In this document: positions 1-7,034 of the stretch, piece after piece
Numbering within the stretch: position 1 is the stretch's first letter
How the letters are laid out: each line of letters begins with the position of its first letter
Assembly: GCA_947632625.1 (NCBI GenBank)
Contig: CANRPZ010000045.1
Span: forward strand, 1 to 10,109
Direction: 5' to 3'
DNA length: 10,109 bases
Source of the DNA: an uncultured Bacilli bacterium
GTDB lineage: Bacteria; Bacillota_I; Bacilli_A; RF39; UBA660
Translations under genes and position numbers: made by a program
The notes under the pieces: model-generated
Seen by the model: only the letters and a program-made list of their open reading frames with translations
The model's database searches: none
Told to the model about the DNA's origin: nothing

Positions 1-2
1 AA

Positions 3-27
3 AAAATAAGGGACAAACCCTTATTTT
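3..27 (+). terminator. Intrinsic terminator of an upstream gene
   Basis: A perfect 10-bp stem pairs 3-12 (AAAATAAGGG) with 18-27 (CCCTTATTTT) around a five-base ACAAA loop. The + strand side ends in TTTT and the other side begins with six A, so it could act in both directions. The gene it serves lies outside the window. Confidence 0.7.
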
Positions 28-73
28 ATAATGCTTTAATTAATTTTTGCTCCCCAGTAGATTATCTAGAACC

Positions 74-101
74 AAAATAGTTCGTTGGAACTATTTTTTT
101 T
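74..101 (+). terminator. Strong intrinsic terminator
   Basis: A perfect 10-bp stem pairs 74-83 (AAAATAGTTC) with 88-97 (GAACTATTTT), with a GTTG loop and a run of eight T at 94-101. It lies 47 bases before the first gene's start codon. It may be a second terminator for the upstream unit, or an attenuator in the leader of the 242-aa gene. I found no convincing promoter between it and that gene, so the choice stays open. Confidence 0.75.
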
Positions 102-135
102 GTATATTTTTGTCTTATTTTGCCATATTAAAAAC

Positions 136-141
136 AGGAGG
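136..141 (+). promoter_or_regulatory. Ribosome binding site that fixes the start of the 242-aa protein
   Basis: AGGAGG sits 7 bases before the ATG at 149. The open frame continues upstream to a TTG at 47, but that start would place the 74-101 terminator inside the coding region and has no ribosome binding site. ATG 149 is also followed at once by a signal peptide. Confidence 0.85.
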
Positions 142-148
142 AATTAAC

Positions 149-877
149 ATGAAAAAGAATATAATACCCATAATAATAATTTTAATTGGTTTTTTATTTG
201 TTAACCCAGTATGGGCTTTAACTTTAGAAAAGGTATCTATATTAAATGCTACAGATTCTTATAAAGGTGGAAATCCAACTATAGAAGGAAATGGAACAGC
301 AAATGTTACTATAACGTATAATACAGCAGATTTGAAAGTCGTTGCGGCTAATAGGGATTTAGGAAGAACTATCGATGCCGCTTGGTTAGGAGTGCAAGTA
401 TTTGCTCCAAAAGATTTAGAGATAGCCACTTTACAAAAAGCTACATATAAATCAGGTTCTACAGAAAAATCTTTTTGGAATAATCAAGATACTCCTGTTG
501 CAAATAGAGATTCTAAAGATAAAGAACATTTTATAAATGTCTTTGGTGCTGTAACGGAAGAGCATTTAAAAAATGCCACAATCGCTAATAAAATGCTTAG
601 TTATGTTTGGACATTTGATTGGGATAATAATGGAGAAATTGATCAAACCGTTAAAGTGAAAATTAATCCAACCGGAATAGTATTGCTTGCAAAAGAGGAT
701 GATACTATTTTATGGAACTATGATACTTATGAAAAAGTAAGACAAGAAATAACAGAAGATAAAGAAGAACCAGAAAAAGATGATGTTCCTAAAACAAGTG
801 ATGTATATCTTTATACGGGTATGATTTTAATTGATTTAATTTGTTTTAGCTACTTAATAAAACAATTACGAAAATAG
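149..877 (+). CDS. Secreted protein with LPXTG-like C-terminal sorting signal
   Basis: A 242-aa exported protein of unknown function. Residues 1-23 are a signal peptide (MKKN, a long Ile/Leu/Phe core, then a likely cleavage near VWA-LT). The mature part is Asn/Thr-rich and alternates in a way that suggests a beta-sandwich. A turn at 157-165 (D-W-D-N-N-G-E-I-D) resembles a calcium-loop fragment but lacks the last acidic ligand of an EF-hand. Residues 199-212 form an acidic Glu/Lys/Pro linker. The end is VPKTS (213-217), a hydrophobic stretch (about 219-237) and a basic tail KQLRK, which is the order of a sortase sorting signal with V replacing L. If no sortase recognises it, the protein would be a C-terminally membrane-anchored surface protein. 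No sortase gene is in the window. The gene ends in its own terminator, so it appears monocistronic. No clear promoter was found. Confidence 0.8.
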   Translation: MKKNIIPIIIILIGFLFVNPVWALTLEKVSILNATDSYKGGNPTIEGNGTANVTITYNTADLKVVAANRDLGRTIDAAWLGVQVFAPKDLEIATLQKATYKSGSTEKSFWNNQDTPVANRDSKDKEHFINVFGAVTEEHLKNATIANKMLSYVWTFDWDNNGEIDQTVKVKINPTGIVLLAKEDDTILWNYDTYEKVRQEITEDKEEPEKDDVPKTSDVYLYTGMILIDLICFSYLIKQLRK

Positions 878-897
878 GTTAATCTCCTATTTTTTTT
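871..897 (+). terminator. Intrinsic terminator of the 242-aa gene
   Basis: An 8-bp stem pairs 871-878 (AAAATAGG) with 886-893 (CCTATTTT), followed by an unbroken T run to 897. The 5' arm contains the TAG stop codon at 875-877, so the hairpin starts inside the gene. Confidence 0.75.
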
Positions 898-899
898 CA

Positions 900-928
900 T
901 TGAAAAAAGACTATGATTCTAGTATAAT
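900..928 (+). promoter_or_regulatory. Sigma-A-type promoter of the 728-aa surface protein gene
   Basis: TTGAAA at 900-905 and a perfect TATAAT at 923-928 are separated by exactly 17 bases. It starts right after the preceding terminator and 24 bases before the start codon, giving a very short leader. Confidence 0.85.
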
Positions 929-939
929 GAAAGTAACAT

Positions 940-945
940 AGGAGG
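940..945 (+). promoter_or_regulatory. Ribosome binding site that fixes the start at 952
   Basis: AGGAGG is directly followed by an ATG at 946, which is too close to be used. The next in-frame ATG at 952 is 6 bases away, so it is taken as the start. Confidence 0.8.
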
Positions 946-951
946 ATGGGT

Positions 952-3138
952 ATGAAGAATAGGAATGAATCAGCTAATCATTTAAATGAATTACAAAAAT
1001 ATAATAAAAATCAAAAACAAAAGAAATTAATTATTGGAGCAATTTTATTTACTATTTTTGTAATTGGTGGTATAGAACTCTATCGTACTTTTGCATTGTA
1101 TAAAGAAGAAAAAAGTTTTGATTTTATTAATGGGGTTATACCAGACTTTTATCCTATATGTGATTCAAATTTAAATGGGGCAGAACCAGTTATTTCAGGA
1201 AATTTAATACCAGTAGTAATTGATGAGAATAGTGTTGTAACTAAAGTCGATCCTACAGATAGTGATTGGTATGATTATTGTGGAAAGAAATGGGCAAATG
1301 CCGTAATAACCCAAAATAGTTTTAAAACTTTGGAAGCTTCAAGTAAGGTCTCTGGGGGAAAATTTTATACAGATCATGTAAACTTACAAGGTAGAAATTA
1401 TTATCTAGATCTATCGATTGGAAACCATAAATTTAATGAAGCAAGTTTAGCAATACGCGTTCAAGTAAAAGATTTAACAAAAACAGATACGAAATATGCT
1501 TTAATTTCTAATAAAACGAGTAATAGTGGAATGAGTATTTATTTGGAAAATAGTACGCATAAAATTGCTTTTTCTTTCTATAATGAAAGTACTGGTCAGT
1601 TTGAAGAATTAGTAAGCAACGTAATTCCAGAAACAAATAAGTACTATACTATCGTAGGAACGTATGATGGACATGTGATGAATTTATATGTAGAAGGAGA
1701 GTTATCTACTAAAACAGTAGAAGGAAAAATAAAAACATCAACCAAAAACTTTTACATCGGTAAAAATCCAGAGGAATCAACTTATTCTGCATATCTTAAT
1801 GTAAAACAAGCAGGAATTTTTGATCGTGTTATTTCTAGTGAAGAAATCAAAAAAGGGTTTACCGGAGTTATTAAACTTTATGATGGAGCAAGTATTACTA
1901 AATTTGTAGATTTTACAAATCGAGAATTAGAAGCGGGAGAGGTTATACCAGAAGGTATAATTGAGAGTTATTTTGTATGGGTGCCGAAATTTAAATATAA
2001 ATTATTTGATATGGGAAATTCCTATACAGAATCTTCGAAAATAAATGCTCAAAATATGAAAGCAATTCATATAAAATTTGATGCTCAAAATTCTAAAGAT
2101 AGTGTAGTAGGAGAATGTACAACTCCTGGAGAATCTAAAGAAAGTGGAAATTGTAAAGTAGGGGATTGGATGACACATCCAGCATTTACCTCTTTTGGAG
2201 ATGTAACTGGATTATGGGTAGGTAAATTTGAAACAGGCTATAACGGAGCAGATAGTTCAAAAACATTTAAAGCTGATACCTCAAATAAAGTTGACGTTGA
2301 TAAAATTATTATAAAACCAAACGCATTAAGTTGGAGAATGATAAACATAGCAAATGCTTATACAAATAGTTACATGTATCAAAGGGATTTAGATAGTCAT
2401 ATGATGAAAAATACGGAGTGGGGAGCAGTAGCCTATCTAACAAATTCCATTTATGGAAGATGCACAAGAAACGATAATGGTACAGCAAGTTGTGAAGAAA
2501 TAGCTATTAATAATTATAAGGATACAAATGGTAGTTTTAAAACTGGCTATGCTGCTGTAAATGAACCTACTACAGGTTCTTTAGAAGCGAGTGTTTCTTG
2601 TAGTGATCCGCAAGAAGCTTGTAACGAATTTGGAACGGATGCGAATACGACGATACTTTACCAAGATATAGCAAGTGCAAAAGCTAGTACTACGGGGACT
2701 TATAGTGGCATCTATGATATGAATGGTGGTGGTCTTGAATATGTTATGGCTGGAATTGAAGATGAAAATCATCAGTTAACCATTTCCGATTCTGGTTTTA
2801 CAGCAGACATACTACCTATTGAATCTAAATATTATGATTTATATAAAGCGGGAACTAGTGATAATGATTATACAAGGAGAATACTCGGCGATGCTACCGG
2901 AGAATTAGGACCATTTGAATATTTTGAATATCCACATTTAATAACAAATGTAAGTAGTTGGTATAAAGATGCAGGGAATTTTATTACTAATACAGAAGAT
3001 ACAGAAGAAAATAAAACATGGTTTAATCGTGGTGGACAAGCCAATGATGGAACAGCTGCTGGCTTATTTTACTTTAGATCTTATATGGGTCGGGAATCAA
3101 ATGCACGATCTTTCCGTATTGTTTTAGCAGCAAATTAA
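952..3138 (+). CDS. Membrane-anchored surface protein with LamG-like and FGE/C-type-lectin-like domains
   Basis: A 728-aa protein of unknown function. Residues 1-25 are Asn/Lys-rich and cytoplasmic, 26-43 are one transmembrane segment, and the rest should be outside the cell. About 145-305 looks like a LamG/concanavalin-type jelly roll (YYTIVGTYDG at 231-240, YVEGE, FYIG, and a terminal IFDRVISSEEI). A second module starts with YFVWVPKFKYKLF (340-352). It contains KNTEWGAVAYL (486-496), GIYDMNGGGLEYV (586-598, like the GLYDMxGNVxEW motif of the FGE-sulfatase family), and a terminal RGG (693-695)...SFRIVL (720-725). This is the SUMF1/C-type lectin fold pattern. The two catalytic cysteines of formylglycine-generating enzyme are absent near the C-terminus, so binding rather than catalysis is likely. 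Eight cysteines occur as four close pairs. It has its own promoter and no evident terminator. I recall similar large, lineage-specific families in gut Firmicutes genomes, but could not check this. Confidence 0.8.
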   Translation: MKNRNESANHLNELQKYNKNQKQKKLIIGAILFTIFVIGGIELYRTFALYKEEKSFDFINGVIPDFYPICDSNLNGAEPVISGNLIPVVIDENSVVTKVDPTDSDWYDYCGKKWANAVITQNSFKTLEASSKVSGGKFYTDHVNLQGRNYYLDLSIGNHKFNEASLAIRVQVKDLTKTDTKYALISNKTSNSGMSIYLENSTHKIAFSFYNESTGQFEELVSNVIPETNKYYTIVGTYDGHVMNLYVEGELSTKTVEGKIKTSTKNFYIGKNPEESTYSAYLNVKQAGIFDRVISSEEIKKGFTGVIKLYDGASITKFVDFTNRELEAGEVIPEGIIESYFVWVPKFKYKLFDMGNSYTESSKINAQNMKAIHIKFDAQNSKDSVVGECTTPGESKESGNCKVGDWMTHPAFTSFGDVTGLWVGKFETGYNGADSSKTFKADTSNKVDVDKIIIKPNALSWRMINIANAYTNSYMYQRDLDSHMMKNTEWGAVAYLTNSIYGRCTRNDNGTASCEEIAINNYKDTNGSFKTGYAAVNEPTTGSLEASVSCSDPQEACNEFGTDANTTILYQDIASAKASTTGTYSGIYDMNGGGLEYVMAGIEDENHQLTISDSGFTADILPIESKYYDLYKAGTSDNDYTRRILGDATGELGPFEYFEYPHLITNVSSWYKDAGNFITNTEDTEENKTWFNRGGQANDGTAAGLFYFRSYMGRESNARSFRIVLAAN

Positions 3139-3145
3139 AAAAAGA

Positions 3146-3174
3146 TTGAAAAAAAATAATAAATTTACTATAAT
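3146..3174 (+). promoter_or_regulatory. Promoter of the leuS T-box operon
   Basis: TTGAAA at 3146-3151 and a perfect TATAAT at 3169-3174 have a 17-base spacer. Transcription should start near 3181, just where the T-box leader begins. The -35 box lies only 7 bases after the preceding gene's stop codon. Confidence 0.85.
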
Positions 3175-3180
3175 ACATTA

Positions 3181-3385
3181 CAAGCGATGAAGAAAGAGTA
3201 GTAATAAAATCTTTATTTTAAAGAGAGTTTATGGTGGTGGAAATAAACAAATAAAATTTATGAACTTGCTTTTGGAGCTTAATAGAGTCATCTCCTATAT
3301 AAGATGAAAAAGATAGCTTATGCTATGAATTAAGGTGGTACCACGGCATTTTCGTCCTTAAGAAAATTCCGTGTTTTCTTTTTTT
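3181..3385 (+). promoter_or_regulatory. Leucine T-box riboswitch (tRNA-Leu-sensing leader)
   Basis: The leader has the ordered parts of a T-box. AGTA (3197-3200) is an S-turn-like element, AGAGAG (3222-3227) is the distal Stem I motif, and the specifier context GAA-CTT-G has CTT (Leu) at 3265-3267. The T-box sequence AAGGTGGTACCACG (3332-3345) carries the TGGTA bulge that pairs with the uncharged tRNA 3' end. TAAGG (3331-3335) pairs with CCTTA (3356-3360) in the antiterminator. The competing terminator pairs 3342-3353 with 3362-3373 (11 of 12 bp), followed by a T-rich tract at 3374-3385. By family knowledge, uncharged tRNA-Leu stabilises the antiterminator and turns on the genes downstream. 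The Leu specifier agrees with leuS being in the operon. Confidence 0.93.
3342..3385 (+). terminator. T-box conditional terminator
   Basis: CACGGCATTTTC (3342-3353) pairs with GAAAATTCCGTG (3362-3373) except for one C/T mismatch, and a T-rich tract follows to 3385. Its 5' arm overlaps the end of the T-box sequence, so it excludes the antiterminator. Confidence 0.88.
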
Positions 3386-3407
3386 AGAAAGGAGTTTTTT
3401 ATACCAT

Positions 3408-3785
3408 ATGGATATGAACAGTAAAACTTTTATTCTCTGTTTCTTTTTCGTGTTATTTCTATTTGTATATATAATTGAATATATTTATGATTATCGTAAA
3501 ATAAAGAAAAAGAAAACGGATAAGATTATGATAATGAGCTATGTTATAAAAAAATTTAATCTTGATAAGAATAAAATTAATTATAAAAAAGAATTAAAAT
3601 GGATGAGTTTAATTAATGGCTTTATTATTGCAGGAGTAAGTACTGTTGTATCTAGTATTGATACGTATATTATCTTACAATTGGGTATAGGCTTTGTCCT
3701 CTTATTTTTACTTATTTATGCATTATATGAACTTTATGGAAGACATTTAAAAAAATTACAATTACAAAGGAGAGATAAAAAATGA
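3408..3785 (+). CDS. Small membrane protein of unknown function, first gene of the leuS operon
   Basis: A 125-aa protein with three likely membrane segments: residues 7-26, about 68-86 and about 90-108. A strongly basic cytoplasmic segment (RKIKKKK at about 30-36) follows the first, and the C-terminus is basic (LKKLQLQRRDKK). No catalytic motif or known domain was recognised. The ATG at 3408 follows AAAGGAG (3388-3394) with a long 13-base gap; ATG 3414 is further still, so 3408 is preferred with some doubt. The stop overlaps the leuS start as ATGA (3782-3785), implying translational coupling, and both genes lie behind the leucine T-box. Its expression should therefore rise when tRNA-Leu is uncharged. 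A role in leucine uptake or sensing is conceivable from context only. Confidence 0.85.
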   Translation: MDMNSKTFILCFFFVLFLFVYIIEYIYDYRKIKKKKTDKIMIMSYVIKKFNLDKNKINYKKELKWMSLINGFIIAGVSTVVSSIDTYIILQLGIGFVLLFLLIYALYELYGRHLKKLQLQRRDKK

Positions 3786-6196
3786 ATTTTAAAGAAATTG
3801 AAAAGAAATGGCAAAAGTATTGGATGGATCATAAAACCTTTGAAACAAAAAATGAAGGAGAAAATCCTTACTATATATTGGTTGAGTTTCCTTACCCATC
3901 AGGAAGCGGCTTGCATGTAGGACATGTTCGTAGTTATACAGCAAATGATGCAATGGCAAGAATGATGCGTATGCAAGGGTATAACGTTTTATTTCCAATG
4001 GGATGGGATGCTTTTGGAGCTCCTGCAGAACAATACGCTATTAAAAATCATATCCATCCTAAAGAAGCTGTAAAAGAAAATATTAAAACGTTTAAAGGAC
4101 AAATGCAAGATTTAGGGTATTCTTTTGATTGGTCAAGGGAATTTTCAACAACCGATCCAGAATATTATAAATGGACGCAATGGCAATTCTTACAATTTTT
4201 TAAGCATGGTATGGCTTATAAAGATACAATTCCGGTAAATTGGTGTCCAACTTGTAAAAGTGTATTATCTAACGAAGATAGCCAAGGAGGGGTATGTGAA
4301 CGTTGTGGTACAGCCGTTATTCAAAAAGAAAAATCACAATGGATGCTTCGAATGAGTGATTATTCAGAAAGTTTATTGGAAGGATTAAATAATACCAACT
4401 TTGCTGAAAAGGTAAAATTAGGTCAAATTAACTGGATTGGTAAATCTACAGGAGTCGAGGTAGACATCGAAATTGTGGGTGGTGGAAAGTTTTCTATTTT
4501 TACTACGTGTATTGAAACAATTTACGGAATTACTTTCTTTGTTTTAGCTCCGGATGGAAAACTTATTCAAGAATTGCTTCCAAGAGTAGAAAATAAGGAA
4601 GAGGTTTTAGCTTATATTGAAGAAACAAAGAAAAAATCGAATATGGATCGTACAGAACTTAATAAAGGAAAGACCGGATGTATTTTAAAAGGTCTTGAAG
4701 CGATAAATCCTATTAATGGTAAACATGTTCCAATATTTTTAGGAGACTTTGTTTTAGGTAGTTATGGAACAGGTGCGGTTATGGCAGTTCCGGCTCACGA
4801 TGCACGTGACTATGAATATGCTAAAGTACATGATTTAGAGATCATCGAGGTCATTCAAGGTGGAGATATACAAAAACAAGCCTTTGAAAAACATGATTAT
4901 TTAGGAAAGAACTGCAAACTTATTAATTCTGAAGAGTTTAGTGGCCTTATTGTCGAAGATGCGAAAGAAAAAATTACCGAAAAGTTAGAAAATATGGGTG
5001 TTGCAAGACGCGTTAATAACTATAAAATGCGTGATTGGATTTTCTCAAGACAAAGATTCTGGGGAGAACCAATTCCAATGATTCATTGTCCAAAATGTGG
5101 TTGGGTTCCAATGAACGAGGAAGATTTGCCATTATTGCTTCCTGATGTTACAGAATATGAACCTACCGATAACGGAGAAAGTCCTCTTGCTAAAATTACG
5201 GATTGGGTAAATTGTGAATGTCCAAAATGTGGAGGTCCTGCAAAACGTGAAACCGATACTATGCCTCAATGGGCTGGCTCTAGTTGGTATTTCTTAAGAT
5301 ATATGGATCCGCATAACACGAGTGAATTTGCAAGTATGGAATCTATGAATTATTGGGGAAAAGTCGATTGGTATAACGGAGGAATGGAACATACAGCAAG
5401 ACATTTGTTATACGCAAGATTCTGGGTACAATTCTTACACAATATTGGATTAGTACCAAAAAGCGAAATGATATGGACGCGCGTAAGTCATGGTATGGTT
5501 CTTGGTTCTAATAACGAAAAAATGAGTAAAAGCAAAGGAAACGTTATCAATCCAGATGATATTGTAAAAGAATATGGTGCAGATACTTTACGTGTTTATG
5601 AACTTTTTATGGGAGATTATGAACAAGATGCTCCTTGGAGCACGGATTCGTTAAAGGGATGCAAACGCTTTATTGAAAAAGTAATTCGTTTGAAAGATAA
5701 AGTAGGAGAAAAAACAGGCTACCAAAAAGAAAATGAATCTTTAATTCATAAAAGTATTAAAAAAGTGGAAAATGATTTAAGAACAATGGGCTATAATACG
5801 GCGGTTTCCACTCTTATGATTTTAACAAACAAGCTGGAAGATTGTGCAAGTATTACCAAAGATGAATATCATGTGTTGTTAACCCTTTTAAATCCAATTG
5901 CTCCACATATTACAGAGGAATTAAATGAACAAATTGGCTTTGCTCCTATTTGTGAAAGTCCTTGGCCTAGCTACGAAGAAGCAAAAACTATAGATAATGA
6001 AAAGGAAATTGCTATTCAAGTAAATGGTAAAGTTCGAGGAACGATTATAATCACAAACGAAGAAGCAGAAGAAAGCATCAAAGAAAAAGCTTTAAATAAT
6101 GAAAATGTTAAAAAATACATTGAATGTAAAGAAATTGTCAAAGTTATAGTCGTACCAAATAAAATTGTCAATATTGTTGTAAAAGAAAAGAATTAA
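3782..6196 (+). CDS. leuS: Leucyl-tRNA synthetase
   Basis: This 804-aa class I synthetase charges tRNA-Leu with leucine using ATP, in the cytoplasm; the length matches bacterial LeuRS of the Bacillus type. The HIGH motif is HVGH (45-48) after PYPSGSGL, and the KMSKS motif is KMSKS (580-584). A first zinc-ribbon has Cys155, 158, 172 and 175; a second Cys set is at 436, 439, 478, 480 and 483. The CP1 editing domain carries GTGAVMAVPAHDARDYE, with Asp340 and Asp343 matching the conserved editing region. The anticodon-binding helices include LLNPIAPHITEEL, and the short C-terminal domain ends with VPNKIVNIVVK. The start overlaps the preceding stop and has its own AAAGGAG at 3766-3772. No truncation or missing key residue was seen. 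Expression is under T-box control. Confidence 0.98.
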   Translation: MNFKEIEKKWQKYWMDHKTFETKNEGENPYYILVEFPYPSGSGLHVGHVRSYTANDAMARMMRMQGYNVLFPMGWDAFGAPAEQYAIKNHIHPKEAVKENIKTFKGQMQDLGYSFDWSREFSTTDPEYYKWTQWQFLQFFKHGMAYKDTIPVNWCPTCKSVLSNEDSQGGVCERCGTAVIQKEKSQWMLRMSDYSESLLEGLNNTNFAEKVKLGQINWIGKSTGVEVDIEIVGGGKFSIFTTCIETIYGITFFVLAPDGKLIQELLPRVENKEEVLAYIEETKKKSNMDRTELNKGKTGCILKGLEAINPINGKHVPIFLGDFVLGSYGTGAVMAVPAHDARDYEYAKVHDLEIIEVIQGGDIQKQAFEKHDYLGKNCKLINSEEFSGLIVEDAKEKITEKLENMGVARRVNNYKMRDWIFSRQRFWGEPIPMIHCPKCGWVPMNEEDLPLLLPDVTEYEPTDNGESPLAKITDWVNCECPKCGGPAKRETDTMPQWAGSSWYFLRYMDPHNTSEFASMESMNYWGKVDWYNGGMEHTARHLLYARFWVQFLHNIGLVPKSEMIWTRVSHGMVLGSNNEKMSKSKGNVINPDDIVKEYGADTLRVYELFMGDYEQDAPWSTDSLKGCKRFIEKVIRLKDKVGEKTGYQKENESLIHKSIKKVENDLRTMGYNTAVSTLMILTNKLEDCASITKDEYHVLLTLLNPIAPHITEELNEQIGFAPICESPWPSYEEAKTIDNEKEIAIQVNGKVRGTIIITNEEAEESIKEKALNNENVKKYIECKEIVKVIVVPNKIVNIVVKEKN

Positions 6197-6226
6197 AGAG
6201 TAGTGAAGACTTTCTTTAATTCTTTT
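6186..6226. terminator. Bidirectional terminator between leuS and the kinase-like gene
   Basis: A perfect 14-bp stem pairs 6186-6199 (AAAAGAATTAAAGA) with 6213-6226 (TCTTTAATTCTTTT). T-rich tracts follow on both strands. The two convergent genes overlap by 4 bases (6193-6196) inside the 5' arm, so one hairpin serves both ends. The stem is AT-rich and the loop is 13 bases, so strength is uncertain. Confidence 0.7.
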
Positions 6227-6978
6227 TCAGCATTTAAAATATTTTCATTGATAAAATTATCAGTTTGATAAATCGTGTTTGGTAATTTTTTTTCTTTTAA
6301 CATCATTAAGCTTGTTTTAAAAAACGTATGCATTTCCTTTGGTAAAGGAGTATTTAATAAAAGGTTACAAATTTTTTTATAATCCAAAATACGTATATAA
6401 TAAGATATATCATATTCAAAAAGAAAGGAATAAAATTCTATATAGGTTTTAATCATATCAGTGTAAAGAGTAGAATAACGTTTTTCTGAATGGCTTACAT
6501 AATATTTACATTTTGTTGGCTTTCTTTTACTATTTAAAGGTCGAGAGTAATCTAAATCATAAATATAAGCTTTCTTATTATGAATAAAAAAATTATCTCC
6601 ATGAATATCTCCAATAATTAAATATTGATGAAGAAAAGTAATGGCCTCTAAAATTTGTTTGATATAAAATTCTTTTTCTTGATAAGAAAGTTGACAATTG
6701 AAGCATTCAAAAAAGGTTTTAGCATTTTCCTTGTATTCGGTAATATAGCCGCTTTGAAAATCGCTCATCGCTTCAAAACTTAAGGTATCTATTACGGGTA
6801 AGACATTAGGATGTTTAGGTAAATCTTTTAAATAGTTTAATTGATCTTTAAAATCTTTATAAAAAAGTTTATAAACATAATTATCTTTTAAAAATAAATT
6901 TCCACTCCCATTTGCAATCCCATGATTAATTTTTAACAAAGGACTTTTTAATATCTCTTCATCCGTTAAATAAATCAT
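6193..6978 (-). CDS. Stand-alone protein-kinase-fold protein (kinase/APH-like)
   Basis: A 261-aa soluble protein with the core of a protein-kinase-like phosphotransferase. A glycine-rich turn NGSGN (23-27) precedes VYKLF with Lys37 in the place of the ATP-binding lysine. A hinge-like ITEYKEN is at about 79-85. The catalytic loop IGDIHGDN has Asp124 and Asn129 in the places of the HRD Asp and the metal-binding Asn. YDLDYSR supplies Asp141 for the DFG Asp. The usual alpha-C glutamate is not clear. The C-lobe is short and divergent, and no transmembrane or PASTA segments are present, so it is not a PrkC-type receptor kinase. The substrate could be a protein, small molecule or sugar; the sequence does not tell. 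The start has AAAGGAGG (complement of 6986-6993) 7 bases away. It is monocistronic and convergent with leuS. Confidence 0.82.
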   Translation of the reverse strand: MIYLTDEEILKSPLLKINHGIANGSGNLFLKDNYVYKLFYKDFKDQLNYLKDLPKHPNVLPVIDTLSFEAMSDFQSGYITEYKENAKTFFECFNCQLSYQEKEFYIKQILEAITFLHQYLIIGDIHGDNFFIHNKKAYIYDLDYSRPLNSKRKPTKCKYYVSHSEKRYSTLYTDMIKTYIEFYSFLFEYDISYYIRILDYKKICNLLLNTPLPKEMHTFFKTSLMMLKEKKLPNTIYQTDNFINENILNAEKELKKVFTTL

Positions 6979-7005
6979 TTTAAAACCTCCTTTTTAGTAG
7001 CATTT

Positions 7006-7034
7006 ATAATAGTTCTTTTTTGTTTTTTTGTCAA
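7006..7034 (-). promoter_or_regulatory. Promoter of the kinase-like gene
   Basis: On the minus strand, a perfect TTGACA (7034-7029) and TATTAT (7011-7006) are separated by 17 bases. The ribosome binding site follows closely, so the leader is short. Confidence 0.75.

Noticed and set aside
41..57. Possible tRNA 3' end (TGCTCCCCA)
   Set aside because: No T-arm or other tRNA arms precede it, and an AT-rich stretch directly abuts it.
47..148. TTG start at 47 extending the first secreted protein by 34 residues
   Set aside because: It would place the strong terminator at 74-101 inside the gene, has no ribosome binding site, and would put a charged stretch before a textbook signal peptide that starts at ATG 149.
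2581..2772. Minus-strand open frame of 63 residues inside the 728-aa gene
   Set aside because: It is antisense to a well-supported gene, has no ribosome binding site that I can see, and its product is unremarkable.
3010..3138. C-terminal lectin-like end as the variable region of a diversity-generating retroelement
   Set aside because: The fold resembles such target proteins, but no reverse transcriptase, template repeat or near-duplicate of this segment occurs in the window.
3789..3998. Minus-strand open frame of 69 residues inside leuS
   Set aside because: It overlies the conserved N-terminal catalytic region of leuS and is best explained as an antisense shadow.
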